From CAMFLJ01 sp965279255 (GTDB taxonomy: Bacteria; Actinomycetota; Acidimicrobiia; Acidimicrobiales; Acidimicrobilacustridaceae): a stretch of DNA of 64,000 nt. The stretch is from positions 3,162,001-3,226,000 of the forward strand of contig OZ257146.1 of the NCBI GenBank assembly GCA_965279255.1. Direction: 5' to 3'. The number at the start of each line of letters is the position of its first letter. Position 1 is the first letter of the stretch. Positions 24,927-33,581 of the stretch are shown here, in pieces. The translations under genes were made by a program, and so were the position numbers. The notes under the pieces are model-generated. The model worked only from the letters and a program-made list of their open reading frames with translations. It was not told the DNA's origin and ran no database searches.

Positions 24927-26006
24927 CTAGGCCGGGGCGACGGGCGGAGCCGCGGGCGGAGCCGGCGGCGGGTAGGGGTCGTTCGGGCCCCGGCCGTCGG
25001 GGTCGAGCCCCTCCATCGACCGCAGCAGGGCGATGCGCTCCGCGAGCGGCGGGTGGGTGTCCATCATTCGGCCGAACGAGCCGAGCATGCCCTTGCCGCC
25101 CTCACGCTCGAGCGGCGACTCGATCCAGAGGTGCGCCGTGGCCGCCGACGAGTGGGAGATGACGGTGGTGTCGGCCTCGAGCTTCTCGAGGGCCGAGCGG
25201 ATGGCGCCCGGCTCGCGGGTGAGCTCGACGGCGCTGGCGTCGGCGAGGCTCTCGCGCTTGCGGCTCAACGCCGCCTTCAGCAGCAGGCCGGCCGGCACCG
25301 CGATCAGGTAGATCGCCAGTGAGAGCAGGAGCATGATGCCGCCGCCGCTGTTGTCGCGGCCGCGACCCCCGCTGAAGATGCCGATGCGGATGCCGATGTC
25401 GGCGATGACCGCGATGGCGCCCACGGCCAGCACGGCCAGCGTGGTCACCGCGATGTCGCGGTTGCGGATGTGCGACATCTCGTGGGCCAGCACGCCGCGC
25501 AGCTCGCGACGCGACATGATCGCGAGCAGCCCGGTGGTGACGGTGATGGCGGCGTGCTTCGGGTTGCGGCCGGTGGCGAAGGCGTTCGGTGCCCGGTCGT
25601 CGACCACGAACACCTTGGGCATCGGGATGCCCGCGGCGATCGACATCTGCTCGACCAGGGCCCGCAGCTCGGCGAACTCGGGGCCGTCGGCCGGGCGGGC
25701 CTGCACCATGGTGAGCGCCGCGGTCGACGACGCCAGCCAGGCGAAGAGCAGGTACCCGATGATGACCAGCGCCACGATGGCGAGCACCGTGGGCCGGAGC
25801 TGGTAGGTGGTCGTGCACGACTGCTCGAGCGCCCCCGTACGGGCCGACCTGACGGTCGTGCAGTCGCCGGTCTTCGAGTAGGCCCCGAGCACCGCCGCGA
25901 CCAGGTTGCCGACGATGAAGAGCAGCCCGAACGTGCCGGCGAGGATGATCACGCTGGCACGCCGGTTGTGGCGCTGCTCGGAGATGAAGGCGGTGGCGTC
26001 GCTCAT
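24927..26006 (-). CDS. htpX: M48 family metalloprotease HtpX
   Basis: This 359-residue integral membrane zinc protease would act in membrane protein quality control. Hydrophobic segments lie near residues 20-45 and 72-95, with two more after the active site (about 190-240). The zinc motif HEMSH is near residue 173 and the third ligand is the Glu in RKRESLADASA near 250. The C-terminus is a proline-rich tail. The ATG at 26006 begins MSDATAFISEQRHN, just before the first membrane segment. The lemA gene lies upstream in the same direction with a 55-base gap; LemA-HtpX pairs are common. Confidence 0.92.
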   Translation of the reverse strand: MSDATAFISEQRHNRRASVIILAGTFGLLFIVGNLVAAVLGAYSKTGDCTTVRSARTGALEQSCTTTYQLRPTVLAIVALVIIGYLLFAWLASSTAALTMVQARPADGPEFAELRALVEQMSIAAGIPMPKVFVVDDRAPNAFATGRNPKHAAITVTTGLLAIMSRRELRGVLAHEMSHIRNRDIAVTTLAVLAVGAIAVIADIGIRIGIFSGGRGRDNSGGGIMLLLSLAIYLIAVPAGLLLKAALSRKRESLADASAVELTREPGAIRSALEKLEADTTVISHSSAATAHLWIESPLEREGGKGMLGSFGRMMDTHPPLAERIALLRSMEGLDPDGRGPNDPYPPPAPPAAPPVAPA

Positions 26007-26061
26007 CGTCGGGGGCCGGAGGTCGGTCCGTGGTGCGCGGGCGCGGCCGGGGCCGTGGAGG

Positions 26062-26613
26062 TCAGAACTGGACCTTCGGCACGGCCTCGTCGGCCGGCGG
26101 GGCGTCGAAGAACTCGCGGTGCGGGAAGGAGCCCATCTTGGCCACGAGCACACCGGGGAAGGTGTCGATCTTGTTGTGGTAGCCCAGCACCGAGTCGTTG
26201 TAGAACTGCCGCGCGTAGGCGATGCGGTCCTCGGTCGAGGTGATCTCCTGCTGCAGCTGCTGGAAGCTCACGTCGGCCTTGAGGTTCGGGTAGGCCTCCT
26301 GCAGGGCGAACAGCCGGCCCAGGGCCTCGGTGATCGGGCCCTCCGCCGCAGCCGCCTCGGCCGGGGTGGTGGCGCTGACGCTCTGGCTGCGGGCGGCGAT
26401 GACGGCCTGCAGGGTGTTGGCCTCGTGGGCGGCGTAGCCCTTGACCGTCTCGACCAGGTTGGGGATGAGGTCGGCACGGCGCTTCAGCTGCACGTCGATC
26501 TGCGACCAGCCGTTGTCGACCTGGTTCCGCGCCCGGACGATGCCGTTGTACGCCAGCCACACGAAGCCGACGATCAGCACCACCAGGACGATCACGATGA
26601 TCACTGCGACCAC
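26062..26613 (-). CDS. lemA: LemA family protein
   Basis: This 183-residue LemA-type protein has an N-terminal transmembrane anchor (VVAVIIVIVLVVLIVGFVWL, residues 1-20) followed by the helical LemA domain with YNGIVRARNQVDNGWSQIDV, RRADLIPNLVETVKGYA and ARQFYNDSVLGYHNKIDTFP, all family hallmarks. The GTG at 26613 is chosen because AAGGAGG lies seven bases upstream and it puts the anchor at the very N-terminus. LemA proteins are membrane helical-bundle proteins of unclear role, often beside htpX as here. Confidence 0.93.
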   Translation of the reverse strand: MVAVIIVIVLVVLIVGFVWLAYNGIVRARNQVDNGWSQIDVQLKRRADLIPNLVETVKGYAAHEANTLQAVIAARSQSVSATTPAEAAAAEGPITEALGRLFALQEAYPNLKADVSFQQLQQEITSTEDRIAYARQFYNDSVLGYHNKIDTFPGVLVAKMGSFPHREFFDAPPADEAVPKVQF

Positions 26614-26797
26614 GGTCGCCTCCTTCTCGCTGGCGCCCGGCTCCCGACCGGACGTCGCTGCGCCCGACGGCGCCGCCCGTCCAGTGAACCACCTCCGCGC
26701 CACGGATCGTCGGCGATCCGACCCGGCCGGCGGCGAGGCCCTCCCCGAGCGGCGGGGGCCGACCGCGGAGTTCACACGACGGACACCATCGGCCCGC

Positions 26798-26825
26798 AGC
26801 GCTTTGCAACACTTTGTTGAACGCT
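26798..26825. promoter_or_regulatory. Imperfect inverted repeat, possible operator
   Basis: Within the 257-base divergent gap between lemA and the transporter gene lies the palindrome CAACA-CTT-TGTTG at 26807-26819. It extends imperfectly outward as TTGCAACA/TGTTGAA, with AGCG and CGCT at the outer edges. It is the only low-GC element in the gap and lies 46 bases before the transporter's GTG start. The form fits a TetR- or MarR-type operator, but no such regulator is encoded in the window. Confidence 0.35.
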
Positions 26826-26870
26826 GAGCCCCGTAGCCGACGGGGGAGCCGCGCCGCTGCAGGAGGACTG

Positions 26871-28340
26871 GTGACCACGGACGCGCCCGCCCCGGTCGCG
26901 CCCCCCGGGCCTCCCGACGAGCGTCCCCGCTGGGGCGAGCTGTTCGGACCCGACCTGCGGGCACTCACCATCGGGCTCATCCTCCTGCTCGGCTCCAACG
27001 CCTTCGAGATCATCGGCTCGGCCACGGCCATGCCGGCGGTGCTCGACGACGTCGGCGGGGTCGGCGCCTACGGGTGGGCCATCGCCGCGCCGCTCGTGGC
27101 TGCCGTGCTCGCCGCCCCGTTCGGCGGCCGCCTCGCCGACCGCTGGGGCACCCTGCGCCCGCTCGTGCTCACCCTCGTGCTCTTCGCGGTGGGCCTGCTG
27201 GCCGCCGCCCTGGCTCCGTCGATGCAGACGGTGGCGCTGGGCCGGTTCCTCCAGGGCCTCGGTGCGGGTGGCTCGATGAGCCTCCAGCTGGTGATCATCG
27301 CCCGGTACGTGCCCCTGCGGCTGCGGCCGCTCATGCTCGGCGCCATCTCCACGGTGTTCATCGTCCCCGGTCTGGTGGGGCCGAGCATCTCGGCCGCGGT
27401 CGCCGAGTCCATCGGCTGGCGGTGGATCTTCGGCGGGATCATCCCCGTGGTGGCGCTGTGCGCGGCGCTGCTCGTGCCCGAGATCGCCCGCCGCCCGCCC
27501 CTCGAGAAGGGCACCCCCGCCACCGCTCCCTCCGGCCCGGCCTGGGGACCGCTCCTCCTGGCCGCCGGGCTCGGCCTCGGCGTGGTCGCCGGCAGCGCGT
27601 CCGACCTGCGGTGGCTGCCCCTCGCCGGCGTCGGCCTGGTGATCGGCGTCATCGGTGCCCGGGCCACGATGCCGGCGGGCACGTGGCGGGCGAAGCCGGG
27701 CATCCCCGCCGCGGTCGCCGTCGGGCTGGCCATCGCCTTCGCCTACCTCACGATGGAGTCGTTCCTGCCGCTGCTGCTGCGCGAGCTCAAGGGCCAGCCG
27801 TTGATCCTGGCCGGCATGCCGCTGACCGCGGCGGCCATCTTCTGGACCTCCGGCGCCTGGTACCAGGCCCGCCTGGCCCCGGAGCGACGGCCCCGGGTAG
27901 CCGCCTTCGGTGGGTTCGTGAGCGCAGTCGGCCTGGCGATGGCGGCGTCGCTGGTCTTCGACGCCGTGCCGTTCTGGATCGCCTACCCCGCCACCGCCAT
28001 CGGCGCCTTCGGGTGCGGTCTGGCCTTCACCATCTGCCAGACGGTGGCGGTCGAGTTCGCTCCCCCCGGCCAGGAGGGAGAGGCCACTGCGGGCGTCCAG
28101 CTCGCCAACCTCCTCGGTGCCGCGGTCGGCACCAGCGTCACCGCCATCGTCATCGCCCACCTCGAGAGCCGGCTGCCGCTCGCCATCGGGCTGTCGTTCC
28201 TCACCACCGTCGCCGCCGCCGTCACCGCCGGCTTCCTGGCGCCGCGCCTCCCCGGCCGGCGCCCCGGCGAACATCCCACCCACGACCACCTCCCCGCCAC
28301 CGCGTCCCCCGGACCGTCATCCGAAGGAGCCCACCCGTGA
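26871..28340 (+). CDS. MFS transporter (drug:H+ antiporter type)
   Basis: This 489-residue multi-pass membrane protein would have about 14 hydrophobic segments. The loop 2-3 motif A is present as GGRLADRWGT near residue 84. GRFLQGLGAGGSMSL near 124 and GLVGPSISAAVAESIGWRWIF near 170 match motifs of DHA-type exporters. The GTG at 26871 follows AGGAGGACTG, a strong ribosome-binding site. The stop overlaps the GTG start of an IPNS-like oxygenase gene (GTGA), so exporter and enzyme are translationally coupled and may handle the same compound. Confidence 0.88.
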   Translation: MTTDAPAPVAPPGPPDERPRWGELFGPDLRALTIGLILLLGSNAFEIIGSATAMPAVLDDVGGVGAYGWAIAAPLVAAVLAAPFGGRLADRWGTLRPLVLTLVLFAVGLLAAALAPSMQTVALGRFLQGLGAGGSMSLQLVIIARYVPLRLRPLMLGAISTVFIVPGLVGPSISAAVAESIGWRWIFGGIIPVVALCAALLVPEIARRPPLEKGTPATAPSGPAWGPLLLAAGLGLGVVAGSASDLRWLPLAGVGLVIGVIGARATMPAGTWRAKPGIPAAVAVGLAIAFAYLTMESFLPLLLRELKGQPLILAGMPLTAAAIFWTSGAWYQARLAPERRPRVAAFGGFVSAVGLAMAASLVFDAVPFWIAYPATAIGAFGCGLAFTICQTVAVEFAPPGQEGEATAGVQLANLLGAAVGTSVTAIVIAHLESRLPLAIGLSFLTTVAAAVTAGFLAPRLPGRRPGEHPTHDHLPATASPGPSSEGAHP

Positions 28341-29293
28341 CCCCCACGAGCCCCGTCCTGACCATCGACCTCGAGCGGTGGCGGCACGGCACCCCTGAGG
28401 AGAAGGCTGCCGTCGCCGCGGACTTCGACGCGTCGATGCGCGACGCCGGCTTCGTGCTCGTGACGGGCGATCCGGTGCCGGCCGAGATCCCGGCGGCGCT
28501 GCGCGCCGCGGCGATGGACTTCTTCCACCTCCCGGTCGAGCAGAAGGAGCCGTACCGGGCCGAGCGGCTCGGCACCCGCGGCTGGGTGCCCTTCGGTGCC
28601 GAGGCCAACGCCTACGCCTCGGGCGAGGAATCACCGCCGGACATGAAGGAGTCGTACGTCTGCCCCACGTCCGACCTCCCCGGTCACGAGGCAGCCCTGA
28701 CCGCGGTGTGGCCCGACGAGGTCCCCGACCTGAGGGCCGCGGCCAACGCCCACCTGGCCGCCGTCGAAGCCCTGCACCTCGAGCTCCTCGAGCTCGCCGC
28801 CGTGGCCCTGGGCCTCGCCGACACCCGCTACCTCGCCGAGCGCGCCGGCGTCGAGAGCGCCATGAACATCAACTGGTACCCGGCGCGGGCCCATGTCGGC
28901 CCGCCCGAGCCCGGGCAGTGGCGGATCGGGCCCCACACGGACTTCGGCACCATCACCATCCTCGACCGCCAGCCCGGGCTCGGCGGCCTCCAGGTGCAAC
29001 TGCTCGACGGCACCTGGGTCGACGCCCCCTGGATCGAGGGCTCGATCGTCATGAACTGCGGTGACCTCCTGGCCGCGTGGAGCAACGGGCGCTGGCGCTC
29101 GGCCCCGCATCGGGTGCTGCCACCTGCCGACGAGGCGCCGGACGAGTCGCTCGTGTCGCTCGTCTACTTCTGCGAATCGTCGTGGGACGTCGAGATCGCA
29201 CCGCTCCCCGGGCTCGACCCGCCGGATGCTTTCGCCCCGTTCAACGCCGGCGAGTACCTGCAGGCCAAGCTCGACCAGATCACGGTCGGCTGA
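28337..29293 (+). CDS. Isopenicillin-N-synthase-like Fe(II) oxygenase (2OG-FeII family)
   Basis: This 318-residue double-stranded beta-helix enzyme has the iron triad visible as His200 and Asp202 (GPHTDFGTI) and His258 (SAPHRVL). The N-terminal DIOX_N-like part contains DAGFVLVTG and FFHLPVEQKEPY. The RxS pair that normally binds the 2-oxoglutarate carboxylate reads LVS at residues 272-274, so the Arg is missing and co-substrate use is uncertain. It could hydroxylate, desaturate or cyclise a small molecule. The GTG start overlaps the transporter stop, with GAAGGAGCCC as ribosome-binding site. Confidence 0.86.
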   Translation: MTPTSPVLTIDLERWRHGTPEEKAAVAADFDASMRDAGFVLVTGDPVPAEIPAALRAAAMDFFHLPVEQKEPYRAERLGTRGWVPFGAEANAYASGEESPPDMKESYVCPTSDLPGHEAALTAVWPDEVPDLRAAANAHLAAVEALHLELLELAAVALGLADTRYLAERAGVESAMNINWYPARAHVGPPEPGQWRIGPHTDFGTITILDRQPGLGGLQVQLLDGTWVDAPWIEGSIVMNCGDLLAAWSNGRWRSAPHRVLPPADEAPDESLVSLVYFCESSWDVEIAPLPGLDPPDAFAPFNAGEYLQAKLDQITVG

Positions 29294-29383
29294 GCCCGCC
29301 GGCGCGGCGCCACCGACGCCCCCGGGACCACGGGGCGCCGGAGCCCTGAACCCGGGTGGGCCCCACCCCTCTACCGTGTCGCC

Positions 29384-29986
29384 ATGCGAGATCCGGTTCG
29401 AACCGCCATGCTCGGCGGGGTGGTCGGACCGGCCGGGTTCATCGGCGCGTGGGTCATCGGCTCGGCCACCACCAGCGCGCCGTACTCCTGGGTCGACGAC
29501 GCCATCAGCCAGTTGGCGGCGGTCGGTGCCGACACCCGCTGGCTCATGACCGCCGGATTCGTCACCTTCGGGCTGTCCCTCCCGGCGTTCGGGTGGGCGC
29601 TCCGCTCCACCCTCGCTGGACGAGCGTGGATCGCGGCCTCTGCGACGGGACTGGCCACGCTGGCGGTCGCGGCCACGCCGCTCGACCGGTCCGAGTTGGT
29701 CGACCGGCTCCACGGCCTGTTCGCCACCACCGGTTACGTGACCCTCGCCGCCACTCCCCTGCTCGCCGCCCCGGCGTTGCTCGCCATGGGCCACCGCCGA
29801 CTCGCCGTGTCCGGAATCGCCGCCGGCGCCACGTCAGCGATCGCGCTGGCGCTCACCGCCACCGGGCTACCGACCGGGCTGTTCCAACGTCTCGGCCTGA
29901 CGGTGACCGACGCGTGGATCATCGCCGCGGCACTGACGCTGAGGCGAAGCCTCGGCGGCGCGCCGCTCGGCCCCGTGCGACCGTGA
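29384..29986 (+). CDS. DUF998 family membrane protein
   Basis: This 200-residue protein has about six hydrophobic segments and the family-like start GGVVGPAGFIGAWVIG, followed by YSWVDDAISQLAAVGADTRW, which matches DUF998 (the SxLA region before the second helix). The function of the family is unknown. ATG start at 29384, 90 bases after the oxygenase stop; possibly a separate transcript. It converges with the FMN reductase gene with only 15 bases between stops. Confidence 0.75.
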   Translation: MRDPVRTAMLGGVVGPAGFIGAWVIGSATTSAPYSWVDDAISQLAAVGADTRWLMTAGFVTFGLSLPAFGWALRSTLAGRAWIAASATGLATLAVAATPLDRSELVDRLHGLFATTGYVTLAATPLLAAPALLAMGHRRLAVSGIAAGATSAIALALTATGLPTGLFQRLGLTVTDAWIIAAALTLRRSLGGAPLGPVRP

Positions 29987-30001
29987 GCATCGCGCCTCCC
30001 T

Positions 30002-30544
30002 TCAGACCGCCGAGGCGAGTCGCGTGAGGGCAAGGGCGAGCGGCCCGCGGAGGTCCTCCGACGCGATCGTCCCATCCGGTCCGATGGCATCGGTTCCCAC
30101 CGGCACTGCGACACAGGCCTCGTCCACCAGCCTCGCGCCGAGATAGCCCAACACCCGCCGAAGGGCGGCGTGAGCATCCGTCGCTCCCCGTCGGGAGCAG
30201 TTGATCCACGCCACCGGCTTCCCGTACATGGATCCGCTGTGGTCGTCGCCGACGGCCCAGTCGAGCACGTTCTTGAACGAGCCCGGGAGGTCGCCGGCGT
30301 ACTCCGGGGTCGAGATGAGGACCGCGTCGGCGGCGCGGATGGCGGCACGGAGGTCGTCGACGGCGGGGTGGCGCTCCGGGCCCTCGTCATCGGGGTTGAA
30401 GTGGGGCAGCTCCGACACGCCTCGGTAGAGCTCGAGCACCATCCCGGGTGGCGCGACCGCTTCGACGGTGCGCAGGGCCGCGGTGTTGGTCGACTCCCTC
30501 CGCAGGCTCCCGGAGATCATGAGAACGGCGCATCGACGGTCCAT
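30002..30544 (-). CDS. NADPH-dependent FMN reductase family protein
   Basis: This 180-residue flavodoxin-like protein has the phosphate-binding loop SGSLRRESTNTAAL near residues 11-24 and the flavin ring loop STPEYAGDLPGSFKNVLDW near residues 98-116. It should reduce FMN, quinones or azo/chromate-type acceptors with NAD(P)H. ATG start at 30544. The gene upstream in the same direction ends at 30611... that is, the acyltransferase stop lies 66 bases away, so the two could be co-transcribed. Confidence 0.88.
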   Translation of the reverse strand: MDRRCAVLMISGSLRRESTNTAALRTVEAVAPPGMVLELYRGVSELPHFNPDDEGPERHPAVDDLRAAIRAADAVLISTPEYAGDLPGSFKNVLDWAVGDDHSGSMYGKPVAWINCSRRGATDAHAALRRVLGYLGARLVDEACVAVPVGTDAIGPDGTIASEDLRGPLALALTRLASAV

Positions 30545-30610
30545 GGGCAGAACAGCACCGCCAGCACCGCTGCTATGCCCGCGGCGCGCACGGGGTCGAC
30601 GAGGGCGGGG

Positions 30611-31321
30611 TCAGTCGCGGTCGGCGGGGGGCACGCCCACGGGCCAGCCCGGCAGCACCACGACCGGCTTGGCCATCGGAGGCTGCCAGCCGTCGGCCTC
30701 GGACCAGCGCCGCACCACCTTGCCCGGCACGCCAGCGACGACCGAGTGGTCGGGGATGGTTCCGCGCACCACCGTGCCGGCGGCGACGGCGCAGTTGCGG
30801 CCGATGTCCGCCCCGGGGAGCACGACCACGTTGGTGCCGATCCAGGTGCCGGCGCCGACGCGGACCGGCTCGCACTGGAGGATCTGCTGACCGACCGGGA
30901 GCCACGGGTCGGCGTAGGTGTGGTTGTGGTCGGTGATGTAGACGTTCGGCGCGAGGGTGACGTCCTCCTCGAGCACGATCTTCTCCCGGGCCACGAACCA
31001 GCAGCTCTTGCCCACGGTGGTGCGGTCGCCGAACTCGATCACGGGGTCGCAGTCGGCGGGGTAGACCTCGGTGGGCATGCCCACCGCGAGGGTCACATCG
31101 GCGCCGAGCACGCAGTTGCGGCCGATGCTCACGGCGTGGGCGTTCACGTAGTCGCCGGGCGGGAAGGCGATCCAGCTGCCCTCCCCCATCGACCGGAACT
31201 GCCCGGAGAGCGGATGGCGGGGTGTGACCAGGCCGTGGCGCTTGGCGAGCAGCCAGGAGCGGTGGACGGCCGTGGTCGCGAGCTCCCGGGCGCGCGCACG
31301 GATCGAGGGGGGTAGGGGCAC
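30611..31321 (-). CDS. Hexapeptide-repeat acyltransferase
   Basis: This 236-residue left-handed beta-helix acyltransferase is of the LbetaH/maltose-O-acetyltransferase-like type. Repeats such as VSIGRNCVLGADVTL, VRVGAGTWIGTNVVV and GADIGRNCAVAAGTVVRG run from about residue 65 to 195, and NVYITDHNHTY contains the catalytic-type His. It probably transfers an acyl group to a sugar or glycolipid. The GTG at 31321 is the first start that includes the RARARELATTAVHRSW helix. It is divergent from the SRPBCC gene across 70 bases. Confidence 0.82.
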   Translation of the reverse strand: MPLPPSIRARARELATTAVHRSWLLAKRHGLVTPRHPLSGQFRSMGEGSWIAFPPGDYVNAHAVSIGRNCVLGADVTLAVGMPTEVYPADCDPVIEFGDRTTVGKSCWFVAREKIVLEEDVTLAPNVYITDHNHTYADPWLPVGQQILQCEPVRVGAGTWIGTNVVVLPGADIGRNCAVAAGTVVRGTIPDHSVVAGVPGKVVRRWSEADGWQPPMAKPVVVLPGWPVGVPPADRD

Positions 31322-31391
31322 GGCGGGAAACGCTATCCCCCGGCGGGATACCCTCGGTCTCCTCGTTGCAGTCACTCTGAAAGGAACGTGG

Positions 31392-31865
31392 ATGGCGACC
31401 CTCCGCAGCCACGCCCGCATCCAGCGCAGCGCCGACGACGTCTGGGGTGTCCTCGCCGCGCCGGAACGCATCCGAGAGTGGTTCCCCGGCGTGGTCGACG
31501 CCCAGGTGGCCGACGGCGTGCGCACCCTGACGCTGCGCACCGGCATCCCGCTGATCGAGGACATCGTCACCCTCGACCACCGGCTGCGCCGGTTCCAGTA
31601 CAAGGTCACCGGGCCCATCCCGATGAAGTTCCACCTCGGCACCATGGACGTCATCGACGACCCGGTGCCCGGCGGGCCGAGCTGCCTGCTCGTGTACTCG
31701 ACCGAGATCCTCCCCGAGCCGATGGCCTTCGTGTTCGACGGCGCCATCTCCGAGGCCATCGCCAACCTCGCCCGCATGCTCGACGCCCGCGAGCTGAACC
31801 CCGAGCCCGCCACCGCCACTGCCCCCACCACCGCCGACACCACCGGCCCCGCCGGCCAGGACTGA
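31392..31865 (+). CDS. SRPBCC (polyketide cyclase/CoxG-like) domain protein
   Basis: This 157-residue START/SRPBCC-fold protein has the N-terminal strand-helix ATLRSHARIQRSADDVWGVL and APERIREWFPGVVDAQ, and a C-terminal long helix ISEAIANLARMLDARELN. This fold binds hydrophobic ligands. The C-terminus is a low-complexity Ala/Thr/Pro stretch (PATATAPTTADTTGPAG). The ATG at 31392 follows AAAGGAAC. A sulfatase gene starts 11 bases after its stop, so the two are likely co-expressed; a shared lipid or sulfated ligand is possible. Confidence 0.82.
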   Translation: MATLRSHARIQRSADDVWGVLAAPERIREWFPGVVDAQVADGVRTLTLRTGIPLIEDIVTLDHRLRRFQYKVTGPIPMKFHLGTMDVIDDPVPGGPSCLLVYSTEILPEPMAFVFDGAISEAIANLARMLDARELNPEPATATAPTTADTTGPAGQD

Positions 31866-31876
31866 GGAGACCCATC

Positions 31877-33412
31877 GTGGGCCGCAAGATCCTCTTCATC
31901 ACCACCGACCAGATGCGCTACGACGCCATCGGCGCCAACGGCGGGGCGGTCGCCCGCACACCGGTGATCGACGGCCTCGCCGCCGAGGGCGTCAGCTACG
32001 ACCGGGCCCAGCCCCAGAACGTCGTCTGCATGCCTTCGCGCGCCACCATGGTCACCGGCCAGCACGTGGGCCACCACGGCGTCTGGATGAACGGCGTGCC
32101 GCTCCCCGAGGACGCGCCCAGCGTCGCCGCCGTGCTCGGCGGGGCCGGCTACCGCACCGCCCTCATCGGCAAGGCCCACTTCGAGCCGCTGCTCGACCCC
32201 TTCCTCCGCTTCGAGGAGAACCGGATCGGCTTCAGCGGCAAGCCCGGCCCCCACCGCGGCTTTGACCACATGGAGCTCGCCACCCACGGCGCCGTCGGGT
32301 TCAACCACTACGCCAACTTCGTGCGCACCGAGCACCCCGAGGCCCTCGGCGGCTTCTTCCAGGTGCTCGACGCCGACCTCGACGTCAGTGGCGTCGGCGG
32401 CGGCGACACCGGCGCCCCCCAGGTGAAGCTCAACCCGATCCCGCGCGAGTGGTACCACACCGACTGGGTCGCCGACCGCACGATCGCGTGGCTCGACGGG
32501 CTCGAGGCCGATGCCGACTGGTTCTGCTGGATGAGCTTCCCCGACCCGCACCATCCGTGGGACCCGCCCGAGTCGGAGCGCTCCCGCGTCGACTGGCGCG
32601 ACCTCGACCTGCCCGTCGGCTACCCGGAGTCACCGGCCGAGCGCGAGGCCATCCTCGACGCCAAGCCCCGCCACTGGCGGCTCTGGTACGACGGGGAGCT
32701 CGTCGGCAACTACGAAGCCCCCGCCAAGTGGGTGCCGTCCACCCTCACCGCCGACCAGGTCCGCGAGGTCAACGCCCTCGCCCACATCGAGAACGAGCTC
32801 ATCGACGAGGCCATCGGCCGGGTGCTCGCCGCCATCGCCGCCAAGGGCTGGGCCGACGACCTCGACGTCGTGTTCACCACCGACCACGGCGAGTTCCAGG
32901 GCGACTACGGCCTCCTGTTCAAGGGGCCGTACCACGTCGACTCGTTGATGCGGCTGCCGCTGATCTGGCGTCCGGCGCCGTCGGCGGCCGCCGAGCCCGG
33001 TCGGGTCTCACGCCCGGTCGGCCTCGTCGACCTGGCCCCCACGTTCTGCCGCATCGCCGGCGTCGACGTGCCGGAGTGGATGGACGGCTCACCCCTCCCT
33101 GCCGACGACACCGACGCCGACGCCCGCGGCTTCGAGCGGGTGCTCACCGAGTGGGACAGCCGCCAGCCCGACGGCACCGAGATGCACCTGCGCACCATCA
33201 CCCGCGACGGATGGGTGTGCACCACCTACCGACCCGGCACGGTGCACGACGGCACCGAGGGCGAGCTCTACGACCTGGAGCACGACCCCCTCCAGCGGGT
33301 GAACCTGTGGGACGACCACGCCCGCCGTGCGGTCCGCGACGACCTCCTCGCCGACCTCGCCGATCACTCGATCGAGGCCACCTCGATCCGCCGCACCGAG
33401 GCCCCCGTCTGA
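31877..33412 (+). CDS. Cys-type sulfatase
   Basis: This 511-residue alkaline-phosphatase-superfamily sulfatase has the formylglycine signature CMPSRATMVTG near residue 51 (CxPSR). The metal ligand pair TDQ near residue 11, SFPDPHHPWDPP near 221 and TTDHGEFQGDYGL near 334 fit the family. It hydrolyses sulfate esters (or phosphonates) after conversion of the Cys by a formylglycine-generating enzyme, which is not in this window. No signal peptide is visible, so it is likely cytoplasmic. GTG start at 31877 with GAGGAGACCC upstream. Confidence 0.9.
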   Translation: MGRKILFITTDQMRYDAIGANGGAVARTPVIDGLAAEGVSYDRAQPQNVVCMPSRATMVTGQHVGHHGVWMNGVPLPEDAPSVAAVLGGAGYRTALIGKAHFEPLLDPFLRFEENRIGFSGKPGPHRGFDHMELATHGAVGFNHYANFVRTEHPEALGGFFQVLDADLDVSGVGGGDTGAPQVKLNPIPREWYHTDWVADRTIAWLDGLEADADWFCWMSFPDPHHPWDPPESERSRVDWRDLDLPVGYPESPAEREAILDAKPRHWRLWYDGELVGNYEAPAKWVPSTLTADQVREVNALAHIENELIDEAIGRVLAAIAAKGWADDLDVVFTTDHGEFQGDYGLLFKGPYHVDSLMRLPLIWRPAPSAAAEPGRVSRPVGLVDLAPTFCRIAGVDVPEWMDGSPLPADDTDADARGFERVLTEWDSRQPDGTEMHLRTITRDGWVCTTYRPGTVHDGTEGELYDLEHDPLQRVNLWDDHARRAVRDDLLADLADHSIEATSIRRTEAPV

Positions 33413-33581
33413 GGCCCGGCCGCCCCTGGCCACCGCCGTCCGTGGCCCCGCCACCCCGGCCGGTGCCGATACCCACGCGGGTTACCTCATCTGGGCGATC
33501 CACGCGGGGCGCCCGCTCCCGTAGCTTCGGTTCCGGTGGCTCCCGGGAGTGGGCCTGCAGAGCAGACGACCGGAGACGACA

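Noticed and set aside
24894..24931. Direct repeat GCAGCTCTAGG (24894-24904 and 24921-24931) around the SPFH and htpX stops
   Set aside because: Eleven bases spaced 27 apart; it supplies both stops but could be a small slippage duplication, with no sign of function.
33470..33512. Direct repeat CCACGCGGG before the PAS gene as a possible regulator site
   Set aside because: Nine GC-rich bases repeated once are expected by chance at this base composition; no symmetry supports an operator.
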